A DNA stretch of 54,380 bases from the NCBI GenBank assembly GCA_964370115.1, contig CAYJIA010000010.1:1-54380 (forward strand), given 5' to 3'. Shown piece by piece: positions 25,633 through 33,107 of the stretch. The stretch's first letter is position 1. The number at the start of each line of letters is the position of its first letter. The notes beneath the pieces are model-generated. The model saw only the letters and a list, made by a program, of their open reading frames with translations, did not search any database and had not been told where the DNA came from. The position numbers and the translations under genes were made by a program. Origin of the DNA: SIG603 sp964370115 (lineage in GTDB: Bacteria > Bacillota > Clostridia > Oscillospirales > Acutalibacteraceae).

Positions 25633-26760
25633 AGAGTATCTTTGTCCCGAATAGGTTTTGATATACCCTCCAATCTCTAGTTCTGTGATGACAGACAAAA
25701 TCTCTGAAGGCCTAAGTCCTGTCATTTCCACAAAATAGGAAATATGTTTTGGCTCGTCTTTTAAATACTGCAAAACCTTTATACCTGAGACCGAAATATC
25801 CTCACAAATTTCAAAAAGCTCTTTTTTTATAGGAATTTCATCGACGATACTATCCGATTTCATTTTGTTTATCTTCTTATTTTTAAGTATATGTTTATAT
25901 TCAGATAAAATATCTTCTGCACATAGAACAGGTTTTGCGCCGTCTTTTAATAGCAAATTTGGACCTTGTGCCATGATATTATTTTCATCTCCTGGGCAGG
26001 CAAATACGTCTCTATTTTGCTCTACGGCATGTTTAACCGTAATCATGGTACCACTTTTTTCATTACACTCTACAACTAAAGTCCCTCTTGAAAGCCCCGA
26101 AAGAACTCTATTTCTAATCAAAAAAGAACCTTTATTCACCGCGGTATTTATTGGGTACTCACTAATTAAGACACCGCCTTTTTCAACTGCTCTTTCTCTT
26201 AACATCTGATTTTCCATTAGATATGGATAATCTATGCCACAGGCTAAGACGAATACAGTGGGACTTGTACCGTTGATTGCACCTCTATGGGCTGCAGAGT
26301 CTATACCAAGTGCACCACCACTTATCACCGTCACGCCTGAAAGCGAAAGCTCATATGCAATAGACCTTGTTAACTTTATAGCATTTTCAGTTGGCTTTCT
26401 GGTGCCGACTATGGTAATACTAAGTGTTTCATCAAAATTTGGCATTATACCCTTAGCAAATAATGCTGCAGGAGGATTTTCGATATTCATCAAAAGTTCT
26501 GGGTAATCTTTGTCATAAGGTGTTACCATATAATGTCCGAGTTTTTCTGCGTATTCAAGTTCGTACTCCGCATTTTGAGGCGTAAAATTTTTAAGCACCG
26601 ACAACTCTTTTCCATTTATAAAACTCATACTACCCCAAAGTGGCATACCCTCTTTATAAAATTCTTCCAAATCGTTAAATTTTTTATAGATATAAAATGG
26701 TTTAGGGCTTCCTGCGCCAAAAGCTCTTTGTAGCCACAGCCAATAAATATTTTTATCCAT
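25624..26760 (-). CDS. dprA: DNA processing protein DprA/Smf
   Basis: The 378-residue protein has the Rossmann-like DprA core: TIVGTRKPTENA, ISGGALGIDSAAHRGA, FVLACGIDYPYL, GVLISEYP, FLIRNRVLSGLSRGTLVVE, SGTMITVKHA and VFACPGDENN. A C-terminal winged-helix domain follows from about residue 315. In transformable bacteria it loads RecA on incoming single-stranded DNA. It is widespread in species not known to be competent, so competence should not be assumed. An AAAGGT site precedes the ATG. It lies directly upstream of topA, a common arrangement. Confidence 0.94.
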   Translation of the reverse strand: MDKNIYWLWLQRAFGAGSPKPFYIYKKFNDLEEFYKEGMPLWGSMSFINGKELSVLKNFTPQNAEYELEYAEKLGHYMVTPYDKDYPELLMNIENPPAALFAKGIMPNFDETLSITIVGTRKPTENAIKLTRSIAYELSLSGVTVISGGALGIDSAAHRGAINGTSPTVFVLACGIDYPYLMENQMLRERAVEKGGVLISEYPINTAVNKGSFLIRNRVLSGLSRGTLVVECNEKSGTMITVKHAVEQNRDVFACPGDENNIMAQGPNLLLKDGAKPVLCAEDILSEYKHILKNKKINKMKSDSIVDEIPIKKELFEICEDISVSGIKVLQYLKDEPKHISYFVEMTGLRPSEILSVITELEIGGYIKTYSGQRYSLK

Positions 26761-26784
26761 AAGGAATATTACCTTTCTAAATAT

Positions 26785-27561
26785 TTAATTTTTTGTCATT
26801 TCCCACATTATGATAGACGAAGCAACAGAAGCATTTAACGATTCTGCTCTGCCTTTCATAGGTATCGTAAACTGCATATCGCAAGACTCTTTTGCAATAT
26901 CCGATATACCATTTCCTTCATTTCCAATAATCACAGCAGAATTTTCTGGGAAACTTATATTTGTAATATACTCTACGGCATCCGACACCACAGAGGCAAA
27001 TATTTTGTATTGAAATTTTTTAAGAAAGCATACAGCGCTTTGTATGTTTTCGTAAAAAATGACTGGCAGTCTAAATACCGCACCCATAGTTCCCCTTAAA
27101 ACTTTTGGAGAAAACGGGTCACAACAATTTCCGCAAAGTATCACAGCACTTAAAGACATAGCCTCGGCAGTTCTTAAAATAGTGCCCATATTATTAGGGT
27201 CTTGAACATTTTCAAGTATTAAAATCTTGCCCGAATTATCCCAAATAATCTTTGGAATTTCACAAACACAGGCAATGCCTTGGGTCGTTTTTGTAGAAGA
27301 TATTAAAGAAAACACATGCTCATCAAGAAGATAATGACCTTTTGTCTCTTTTTTTATAGCACTTAAATATTCACCGTATTTTCCCTGTGCTTTTTCGGTG
27401 TAAAATACTCTTAAAATTTCAACTCCACTAAGCGCAGCATCTTCACAAAGCCTTGCACCCTCTATCAAAAACACATTGTCGGCTTCCTTCGATTTTCCCC
27501 TTTGTAAAAGTGACGACGTCTTTTTTATTAGTTCATTTTTCCTACTTTTTATATGTTCCAA
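26785..27561 (-). CDS. TrmH/SpoU family RNA 2'-O-methyltransferase
   Basis: The 258-residue SPOUT enzyme has the three knot motifs: LENVQDPNNMGTILRTAEA, VIIGNEGNGIS and IPMKGRAESLNASVA. An N-terminal substrate-binding domain (about 1-100) is present as in RlmB-like 23S rRNA methyltransferases. The exact target nucleotide is not readable. The start is a TTG with GGAGGG 10 bases upstream, just after the rplT terminator. The gene is thus probably reached by readthrough or an unseen promoter. Confidence 0.9.
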   Translation of the reverse strand: MEHIKSRKNELIKKTSSLLQRGKSKEADNVFLIEGARLCEDAALSGVEILRVFYTEKAQGKYGEYLSAIKKETKGHYLLDEHVFSLISSTKTTQGIACVCEIPKIIWDNSGKILILENVQDPNNMGTILRTAEAMSLSAVILCGNCCDPFSPKVLRGTMGAVFRLPVIFYENIQSAVCFLKKFQYKIFASVVSDAVEYITNISFPENSAVIIGNEGNGISDIAKESCDMQFTIPMKGRAESLNASVASSIIMWEMTKN

Positions 27562-27587
27562 ATTAAAATACCCTCCGCATAAAATCA

Positions 27588-27609
27588 GCGCCCGATGTTA
27601 CTCGGGCGC
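27588..27609 (-). terminator. Terminator after rplT
   Basis: Perfect 8-bp GC-rich arms GCGCCCGA and TCGGGCGC surround 6 bases and are followed on the minus strand by TGATTTTATG. It lies 14 bases after the rplT stop and ends the infC-rpmI-rplT operon, perhaps only partly. Confidence 0.75.
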
Positions 27610-27623
27610 AAAAATATAGCTTA

Positions 27624-27977
27624 TTATAAAGCGGCTTTTGCTTGTGCTACTAGCGCAGAAAACGCAGCGGCATCAGCAATAGCTATCTCTGACAACATTT
27701 TACGGTTGAGAGTAACACCTGCTTTTTTAAGACCATTCATGAATGTTGAATAGTTCATTCCATTTAGTTTGCAAGCTGCAGAAATTCTTGTTATCCAAAG
27801 TCTTCTGAAGTCTCTTTTTCTATGTTTACGGCCAATGTAAGCATAGTTGCCTGATTTCATAACAGCTTGTTTAGCCATTTTGAAATGTCTGCTCTTTGAA
27901 CCCCAGTAGCCTTTAGCCAGCTTTAGTATTTTTTTTCTTCTTTTACGTGTGGCGATAGCGCCTTTAATACGTGCCAT
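27624..27977 (-). CDS. rplT: Large ribosomal subunit protein L20
   Basis: The 117-residue basic protein matches L20 throughout: ARIKGAIATRKRRKKILKLAKGY, RHRKRDFRRLWITRI-type sequence and a C-terminal SALVAQAKA. It is an early 50S assembly protein. In Firmicutes it also represses its own operon by binding the leader mRNA. A CGGAGG site precedes the ATG. Confidence 0.98.
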   Translation of the reverse strand: MARIKGAIATRKRRKKILKLAKGYWGSKSRHFKMAKQAVMKSGNYAYIGRKHRKRDFRRLWITRISAACKLNGMNYSTFMNGLKKAGVTLNRKMLSEIAIADAAAFSALVAQAKAAL

Positions 27978-28008
27978 TTATATATTCCTCCGTTACTTAT
28001 TCTAATAA

Positions 28009-28212
28009 TTATGCGTATGGAAGCATTCTTTTAACTGCTGCAACATTTGTTTTATCAGCTGTTGTTGTGCCTCTTGCATGACGTTTACTTTTACTTGTTT
28101 TTCCATGACCATTTAATAGGTGTCTTTTATTAGCGTGAGCACGGACAACTTTACCTTTTTTTGTAAGTTTAAAGCGCTTTTTAGCACCGCTATGTGTTTT
28201 CATTTTTGGCAT
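28009..28212 (-). CDS. rpmI: Large ribosomal subunit protein L35
   Basis: The 67-residue basic protein matches L35 (KMKTHSGAKKRFKLT, then KRHARGTTTADK). It lies between infC and rplT, the universal order of this operon. An AGGAGG site precedes the ATG. Confidence 0.98.
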   Translation of the reverse strand: MPKMKTHSGAKKRFKLTKKGKVVRAHANKRHLLNGHGKTSKSKRHARGTTTADKTNVAAVKRMLPYA

Positions 28213-28248
28213 TTTTTTATCCTCCTAACATTCACTTTAAAACAACAT

Positions 28249-28767
28249 TTATTTTGCAGGCTTTGGAGCTAAGAACATGAGCATACTTCTACCCTCAAGT
28301 TTAGCAGCCTTTTCAACATTTGCAACTTCTGACATCGTTTGGGCAAACGCAGTCATAGTTTTAAGACCTAGCTCTGGATGACCCATTTCACGACCTCTAA
28401 AGCGAATAGAAACCTTTACTTTATTGCCATCTTTAATAAACTTTGTCGCTTGATTTGCCTTGGTATTAAAGTCATGTGTGTCAATATTAAGTGACAGACG
28501 AATTTCTTTAACCTCGACAACTTTTTGATTTTTTCTGGCTTCTTTTTCACGTTTTGCAATTTCAAACTTATATTTACCATAGTTTATAATCTTGCAAACA
28601 GGCGGTGTTGCCTGCGGAGCAATTTTAACTAAGTCTAAGTTTCTTTCAAAAGCAAGGTCCATAGCCTTTTCTAAAGGCATAATTCCAAGCTGTGAGCCGT
28701 CATGATCGATAACACGAAGTTCTTTATCTCTAATTTCTTCGTTTATCTGTAGTTCTTTGTTGCTAAT
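28249..28767 (-). CDS. infC: Translation initiation factor IF-3, AUU start
   Basis: The 172-residue IF-3 begins SNKELQINEEIRDKELRVID and has the DLVKIAPQATPPVCKI linker and the C-terminal KEIRLSLNIDTHDF and RFRGREMGHPELG. It keeps the ribosomal subunits apart and checks the start codon. An ATG lies 15 bases upstream at 28782 but has no ribosome binding site; GGAGGTG overlaps it and stands 6 bases before an ATT at 28767. The ATT is therefore the likely start, matching the AUU start of infC known from other bacteria, through which IF-3 limits its own synthesis. Confidence 0.95.
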   Translation of the reverse strand: MSNKELQINEEIRDKELRVIDHDGSQLGIMPLEKAMDLAFERNLDLVKIAPQATPPVCKIINYGKYKFEIAKREKEARKNQKVVEVKEIRLSLNIDTHDFNTKANQATKFIKDGNKVKVSIRFRGREMGHPELGLKTMTAFAQTMSEVANVEKAAKLEGRSMLMFLAPKPAK

Positions 28768-28945
28768 GTTAAGCACCTCCATAAATTATGTTGTTATTTC
28801 ACTCAAAGCAGAAAATTAAAACGGACAGATAAAATCTGCCCGTATATCAACAAAAATCAAGCCTTTTCGGCTTAAATAATATTGACCGGTGTCAGACTAT
28901 TTCACTGCACGGGTGAGAATCATTTTAGATTCCGCTTTGTTTTAC
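28768..28945 (-). promoter_or_regulatory. L20-type leader of the infC operon
   Basis: The roughly 180-base untranslated leader between the promoter and infC contains the hairpins AAGCC...GGCTT and ACCGG-type segments, then an intrinsic terminator before the infC ribosome binding site. In Bacillus subtilis the same leader binds L20 and ends transcription early when free L20 is in excess. That it does so here is inferred from position and the attenuator; the L20 binding fold was not modelled. Confidence 0.6.
28812..28843 (-). terminator. Attenuator in the infC leader
   Basis: On the minus strand ACGGGCAGAT-ttt-ATCTGTCCGT forms a 10-bp stem with one G-T pair and is followed by TTTAATTTTC. It stands upstream of infC, not after a gene, as expected of a regulated premature terminator. 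Confidence 0.75.
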
Positions 28946-28951
28946 CTAGCT

Positions 28952-28980
28952 ATTATACATCACACAATAGAGATTGTCAA
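28952..28980 (-). promoter_or_regulatory. Consensus sigma-A promoter of infC-rpmI-rplT
   Basis: TTGACA (28975..28980) and TATAAT (28952..28957) on the minus strand are both perfect and are separated by exactly 17 bases. Together with the leader and the MATE promoter, this accounts for the only stretch over 300 bases (28768-29099) without a gene. Confidence 0.9.
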
Positions 28981-29014
28981 GAAAAAAAAACAAATATTTT
29001 CTTAAAAATAATTC

Positions 29015-29043
29015 TTTACTTTGCTCATTTTTAATGCTATAAT
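29015..29043 (+). promoter_or_regulatory. Probable sigma-A promoter of the first MATE gene
   Basis: TTTACT (29015..29020) and a perfect TATAAT (29038..29043) are separated by 17 bases, about 56 bases before the ATG. Confidence 0.55.
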
Positions 29044-29099
29044 GTCTTAACTATAACAGAAAATTCAAAATTTGTCAAGAAAATAGAGGTTTTATAAAA

Positions 29100-30455
29100 A
29101 TGATTAAGGCAATAAGGCGAGACCCTCAGCTATTTAAAATGATACTCACAATTGCACTTCCCATAGCGGTACAAAACTTAATTTCAACCCTTACCCAAAT
29201 GCTCGACACCATAATGCTAGGTGAGCTAGGCGACATTCCACTTACTGCATCATCGCTTGCAAACCAACCATTTTTCATTTTTTCGCTGTTCATTTTCGGT
29301 ATGAGCGGCGGCGCGTCAATACTCACTGCTCAGTACTGGGGCAAAAAAGAACTTGAGCCAATAAAAATAGTTATTGCAACTATTTTAAGAATAGTCAGTG
29401 TTATAGCCGTGTGCCTTACTATTTTTATTTTTATATTTCCATCGCAAATCATGTCATTATTCTCATCAGACGCTGCAGTAATTTCCGCTGGACGTGATTA
29501 CTTGTTGATAGTGGCACCAATTTATGTTTTCTTTGGTTTTTCATGCATATTAACTTCACTTTTCAGAAGCATAGAGCTTGTAAAAATAGCAGTAATTGCA
29601 AACCTTTCTACGCTTATAGTCAACGCTAGTTTAAACTACATATTAATCTTTGGTATGTTTGGAGCCCCTGCCCTTGGCTTAAAAGGCGCCGCATATGCAA
29701 CGCTTATAGCTAGGTTTATTGAAATGACTGTAGTACTTATTTATGTATTTAAAATCGAAAAAAGACTAAATTTTTCACTAAAATGCATATTTAAAAAAGA
29801 TAAACTATTAAATGCAGATTTAAAAAAATACTGCACTCCTGTTGTTATTAACGAAATTGTTTGGGCAATAGGCATAACACTTCAAACCGCACTTTTCGGA
29901 CATATGAGCACCACCGCCGTATCAGCAAATACAATAATCGCAGTGGTACAAAACCTTGCAACACTTGTAATTTTCGGAATAGCAAACGCTACGGGTGTTA
30001 TAATCGGAAAAACTATTGGTGAGGGAAAAATTGAACTTGCTAAAAGACGAGGTAGAACTTTAGAAATTTGTGCACTTATTTTAGGCGTCGTCGCCGGAGG
30101 AATTATACTTTTGGCAAGAGACTTTATGGTAGATTTTTACAATGTCGAAGAGGCAACAAAAATTCTAGCAAAAGAAATGCTACTTGTCGCCTCTGTTGTA
30201 ATATTCTTTGTGTCGACAACCGCGGTATCCATAGTCGGAATACTCCGAGGTGGTGGAGACGCAAAATATTCTTTGATAATAGAACTGATTGCCCTATGGG
30301 GATTTTCAGTACCACTTGGATACATGGCAGGACTAGTCTTTAACTGGCCTGTTATTATAGTATTTATACTCTTCAAGTCCGATGAGCTTGTAAAAGCGAT
30401 ACTGTGTTGGATAAGACTTGCAGGAGATAAATGGATAAGGTCGGTAACTAGATAA
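29100..30455 (+). CDS. MATE family efflux transporter
   Basis: The 451-residue protein has about 12 membrane helices in two similar halves, with the MATE-typical LPIAVQNLISTLTQMLDTIMLGELG start and GMSGGASILTAQYWGKKE. MATE proteins export drugs or metabolites in exchange for sodium or protons. The substrate is unknown. A GAGG site precedes the ATG. The gene stands alone between the divergent infC operon and the convergent pcrA gene. A second, diverged MATE gene lies at 45.1 kb. Confidence 0.9.
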   Translation: MIKAIRRDPQLFKMILTIALPIAVQNLISTLTQMLDTIMLGELGDIPLTASSLANQPFFIFSLFIFGMSGGASILTAQYWGKKELEPIKIVIATILRIVSVIAVCLTIFIFIFPSQIMSLFSSDAAVISAGRDYLLIVAPIYVFFGFSCILTSLFRSIELVKIAVIANLSTLIVNASLNYILIFGMFGAPALGLKGAAYATLIARFIEMTVVLIYVFKIEKRLNFSLKCIFKKDKLLNADLKKYCTPVVINEIVWAIGITLQTALFGHMSTTAVSANTIIAVVQNLATLVIFGIANATGVIIGKTIGEGKIELAKRRGRTLEICALILGVVAGGIILLARDFMVDFYNVEEATKILAKEMLLVASVVIFFVSTTAVSIVGILRGGGDAKYSLIIELIALWGFSVPLGYMAGLVFNWPVIIVFILFKSDELVKAILCWIRLAGDKWIRSVTR

Positions 30456-30459
30456 AAAC

Positions 30460-30477
30460 AAGACTTTGTCTTATTTT
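30460..30477 (+). terminator. Weak terminator after the first MATE gene
   Basis: AAGAC-ttt-GTCTT followed by ATTTT lies 5 bases after the stop codon. The stem is short; the larger repeat downstream may help termination. Confidence 0.45.
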
Positions 30478-30480
30478 CAT

Positions 30481-30580
30481 AGTGAAGAGTAAAGAGTGAA
30501 AAGTTGTGGTTCACGCCTTTGGCGTGTTATAATCTTAAAATGCTTTGCATTTTTTACCATCACTCTTCACTCTTTACTTT
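30481..30580. repeat. Nested palindromic repeat element between convergent genes
   Basis: The outer arms AGTAAAGAGTGAA (30488..30500) and TTCACTCTTTACT (30566..30578) are perfect complements. Two further perfect hairpins lie between them: CACGCC-ttt-GGCGTG (30512..30526) and AAAATGC-ttt-GCATTTT (30537..30553). The element fills the space between the stops of the MATE and pcrA genes. It looks like a small non-coding mobile palindrome of the kind scattered through Clostridia genomes and probably also ends transcription from both sides. Confidence 0.65.
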
Positions 30581-30584
30581 TTTA

Positions 30585-32960
30585 CTAATTAATAATTTCT
30601 AGTTTCGCAAAATTTGCTCCTAGGTGTTTTGTTCCTGCCTCAAAGGCTATTTCTAGTAAGGTGTCATTTCCCATTGGTCTTGATGAGAGCACTATACCCT
30701 CGCCAAATGTTTTATGCCTTACCCTATCATCTACTTTAAAACTTTGTTTTGGAGTAGTATTTTTTTGCGGAATTTTAAAGCCACCTGCATTTGATACCGA
30801 GTTATTTGCAACTGGTCTAACAGCAGTTTGCATTGCACTTGCAAATTTATTTGTAGCACTGCGCTCTACAAGCTCGTCTGGAATTTCTTGAACAAAGCGA
30901 GAGACCCTATTTCTTGTAGTAGAGCCAAAGACCATCCTGCTTTCTGCGTGGTAGATTTGCAGTTCTTCCTTTGCCCTTGTTATCGCAACATAGGCAAGTC
31001 GTCTCTCCTCTTCAACTTCACTCTCCACATAAACCGAAGACATTCCTGGGAAAATATTTTCTTCAAGGCCCGGCAAAAATACAACTGGAAATTCCAGTCC
31101 TTTTGCCGAGTGCACTGTCATTAAAACGACAGTGTCGGAACTGCGGTCAAAGTTGTCTATATCACTAATAAGCGCAATCTCTTCAAGGAAAGTCGACAGA
31201 GATGCAGTACCCTCTTCACTCTCTTGTTCATACCTTTGAATATTAGATGCAAGCTCCTTTATATTCTCAATCCTATCGTCTGCCCTGTCTGGGTCATTTT
31301 CTTTAAGATAAGAAATATATCCCGTATCCTCTAAAATCTTTATATACAAATCATTTAATGAATGTTTTCCACTGTCATAAAAATCTATAAAACCCTGAAT
31401 CATTTTACCAAATGGAATTAGATTTTTTGAAGCCCTTGATAAAAGCGGATATTCTTTACAGTTTTGTATTGTCTCGAGTGCCGTAATTGATAGAGTGTCA
31501 GATATCTGTATAATATTGTCTATAGTTTTATCGCCTATACCCCTTCTTGGTTGGTTTATAATTCTTCTAAGTCTAAGCGCATCGTTTGGATTGTTTATTA
31601 CTTGCAAATAAGCAAGCATATCTTTAATCTCTGCTCTATCATAGAACCTTGTTCCGCCTAAAAGTCTATGCGGTATTCCTTGTTTTGCAAACATACGCTC
31701 AAGGCTAAGTGACTGGGCGTTCATCCTGTAAAGCACGGCAAAGTCTGAATATTTTCTGCCATTTGCTACCATTTTTAGAATTTCACCGGCTATTTTATCC
31801 GCTTCGTCCATTTCATTTTGCGCCGTATGTACTACAATGTTTTCACCGTCTCCGTTTTTTGTCCAAAGTGTCTTGCCTTTTCTGCCTTTATTGTTCTCTA
31901 TAACATTGTTAGCAGCAGTCAAAATATTTTGAGTAGAGCGATAGTTTTGCTCTAGTCTAATTGTTTGTGCACTCGGAAAATGTGTCTCAAAATTCATTAT
32001 ATTCTCGATTGTCGCGCCCCTGAATTTATAAATACTTTGGTCATCATCACCTACAACGCATAAATTACCTTTTTTCTGCGCTAGAAGTTTTACAAACATA
32101 TACTGAGCGTGGTTTGTGTCTTGGTATTCATCGACCATCATATATTTAAAACGCTCTTGATAGTAATCTAAGACATCTTCGCATTTCAAAAATAATTTTA
32201 CGGTGTTTACTATCAAATCGTCAAAGTCCATTGCATTGTTTTCTTTTAACTTTCTTTGATACAAGCTATACGCCTTACCTATATTTTTAAGCCTGTAGTC
32301 TTCGCCTACTTGCGATAAAAACTCCGTCGGCTCTACAAGTGAGTCCTTAGAGCGTGAAATCTCACTTAAAACTGCCCTTATCGGGAAATTTTTCTCCGAT
32401 ATATCAAGCTCTTTTAAGCAAAGTTTCATTAGTCTTTTGCTGTCGTCGGTATCGTAGATTGTGAAGTGTTTATCATATCCTAGCCTGTCTGCATCTCTTC
32501 TTAAAATCCTTGCACAACTAGAGTGAAAAGTAGATGCCCATATGTCAAGACCATCGCTTCCTAGCATGTTTACAAGTCTTTCTTTAAGCTCTGACGCCGC
32601 CTTGTTTGTAAATGTAATGGCCATTACTCGCCAAGGTCTACAAGCCGACACCGAAAGTCTTTGGCATAAATCTTCTGCGACCTCTCCGCCTACTTTTAAG
32701 TAGTCTTGCATAAGCTTTACATCATTGTCGTCTACACTGTCTTGGACAAATGTGCTTTCGTATGCATTGCCAAACTTAATTATATTCGCAATTCTATTTA
32801 TAACCACCGTGGTTTTACCACTTCCCGCGCCTGCTAAAATTAACAAAGCGCCGTTTACTTTAAAAACAGCCTCTCTTTGCTTTTTGTTCATTCTATTAAA
32901 ATATTTCGACATAAAGTCTTGTCTTAATTTCAAAAATTCTTCTTTACTTATACTAAACAT
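30585..32960 (-). CDS. pcrA: UvrD/PcrA-type DNA helicase
   Basis: The 791-residue SF1A helicase has motif I GAGSGKTT, motif Ia ITFTNKAASELKERL, motif II DEYQDT, motif III GDDDQSIYKFRGA, motif IV EQNYRS, motif V VHSAKGLEFP and motif VI YVAITRAKEEL. A C-terminal Tudor-like segment (VRHKTFGEGIVLSS) binds RNA polymerase in PcrA. About 45 extra residues separate motifs I and Ia. It unwinds DNA 3' to 5' in excision repair and replication restart. AAAGGG precedes the ATG. The gene stands alone. Confidence 0.93.
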   Translation of the reverse strand: MFSISKEEFLKLRQDFMSKYFNRMNKKQREAVFKVNGALLILAGAGSGKTTVVINRIANIIKFGNAYESTFVQDSVDDNDVKLMQDYLKVGGEVAEDLCQRLSVSACRPWRVMAITFTNKAASELKERLVNMLGSDGLDIWASTFHSSCARILRRDADRLGYDKHFTIYDTDDSKRLMKLCLKELDISEKNFPIRAVLSEISRSKDSLVEPTEFLSQVGEDYRLKNIGKAYSLYQRKLKENNAMDFDDLIVNTVKLFLKCEDVLDYYQERFKYMMVDEYQDTNHAQYMFVKLLAQKKGNLCVVGDDDQSIYKFRGATIENIMNFETHFPSAQTIRLEQNYRSTQNILTAANNVIENNKGRKGKTLWTKNGDGENIVVHTAQNEMDEADKIAGEILKMVANGRKYSDFAVLYRMNAQSLSLERMFAKQGIPHRLLGGTRFYDRAEIKDMLAYLQVINNPNDALRLRRIINQPRRGIGDKTIDNIIQISDTLSITALETIQNCKEYPLLSRASKNLIPFGKMIQGFIDFYDSGKHSLNDLYIKILEDTGYISYLKENDPDRADDRIENIKELASNIQRYEQESEEGTASLSTFLEEIALISDIDNFDRSSDTVVLMTVHSAKGLEFPVVFLPGLEENIFPGMSSVYVESEVEEERRLAYVAITRAKEELQIYHAESRMVFGSTTRNRVSRFVQEIPDELVERSATNKFASAMQTAVRPVANNSVSNAGGFKIPQKNTTPKQSFKVDDRVRHKTFGEGIVLSSRPMGNDTLLEIAFEAGTKHLGANFAKLEIIN

Positions 32961-33048
32961 ATTTTTCCCTTTCCATATTCATCTGAACTCGTAAACTACA
33001 TTTTACAATATTTTGAAGTATTTATCAATTAAATTTTGCAAACTTTGG

Positions 33049-33076
33049 TTCATAAAAAAGAATTTTTGCATATAAT
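33049..33076 (+). promoter_or_regulatory. Probable sigma-A promoter of asnB
   Basis: A perfect TATAAT at 33071..33076 is preceded by TTCATA (33049..33054) with a 16-base spacer. The start of transcription would be about 25 bases before the ATG at 33108. Confidence 0.5.
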
Positions 33077-33107
33077 GAATTATCCGATTTGAAAGGTAAG
33101 TGAAATT

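Noticed and set aside
25624..26760. Evidence of natural competence from dprA
   Set aside because: dprA is widespread in bacteria not known to be transformable, and no other competence gene is present in the window.
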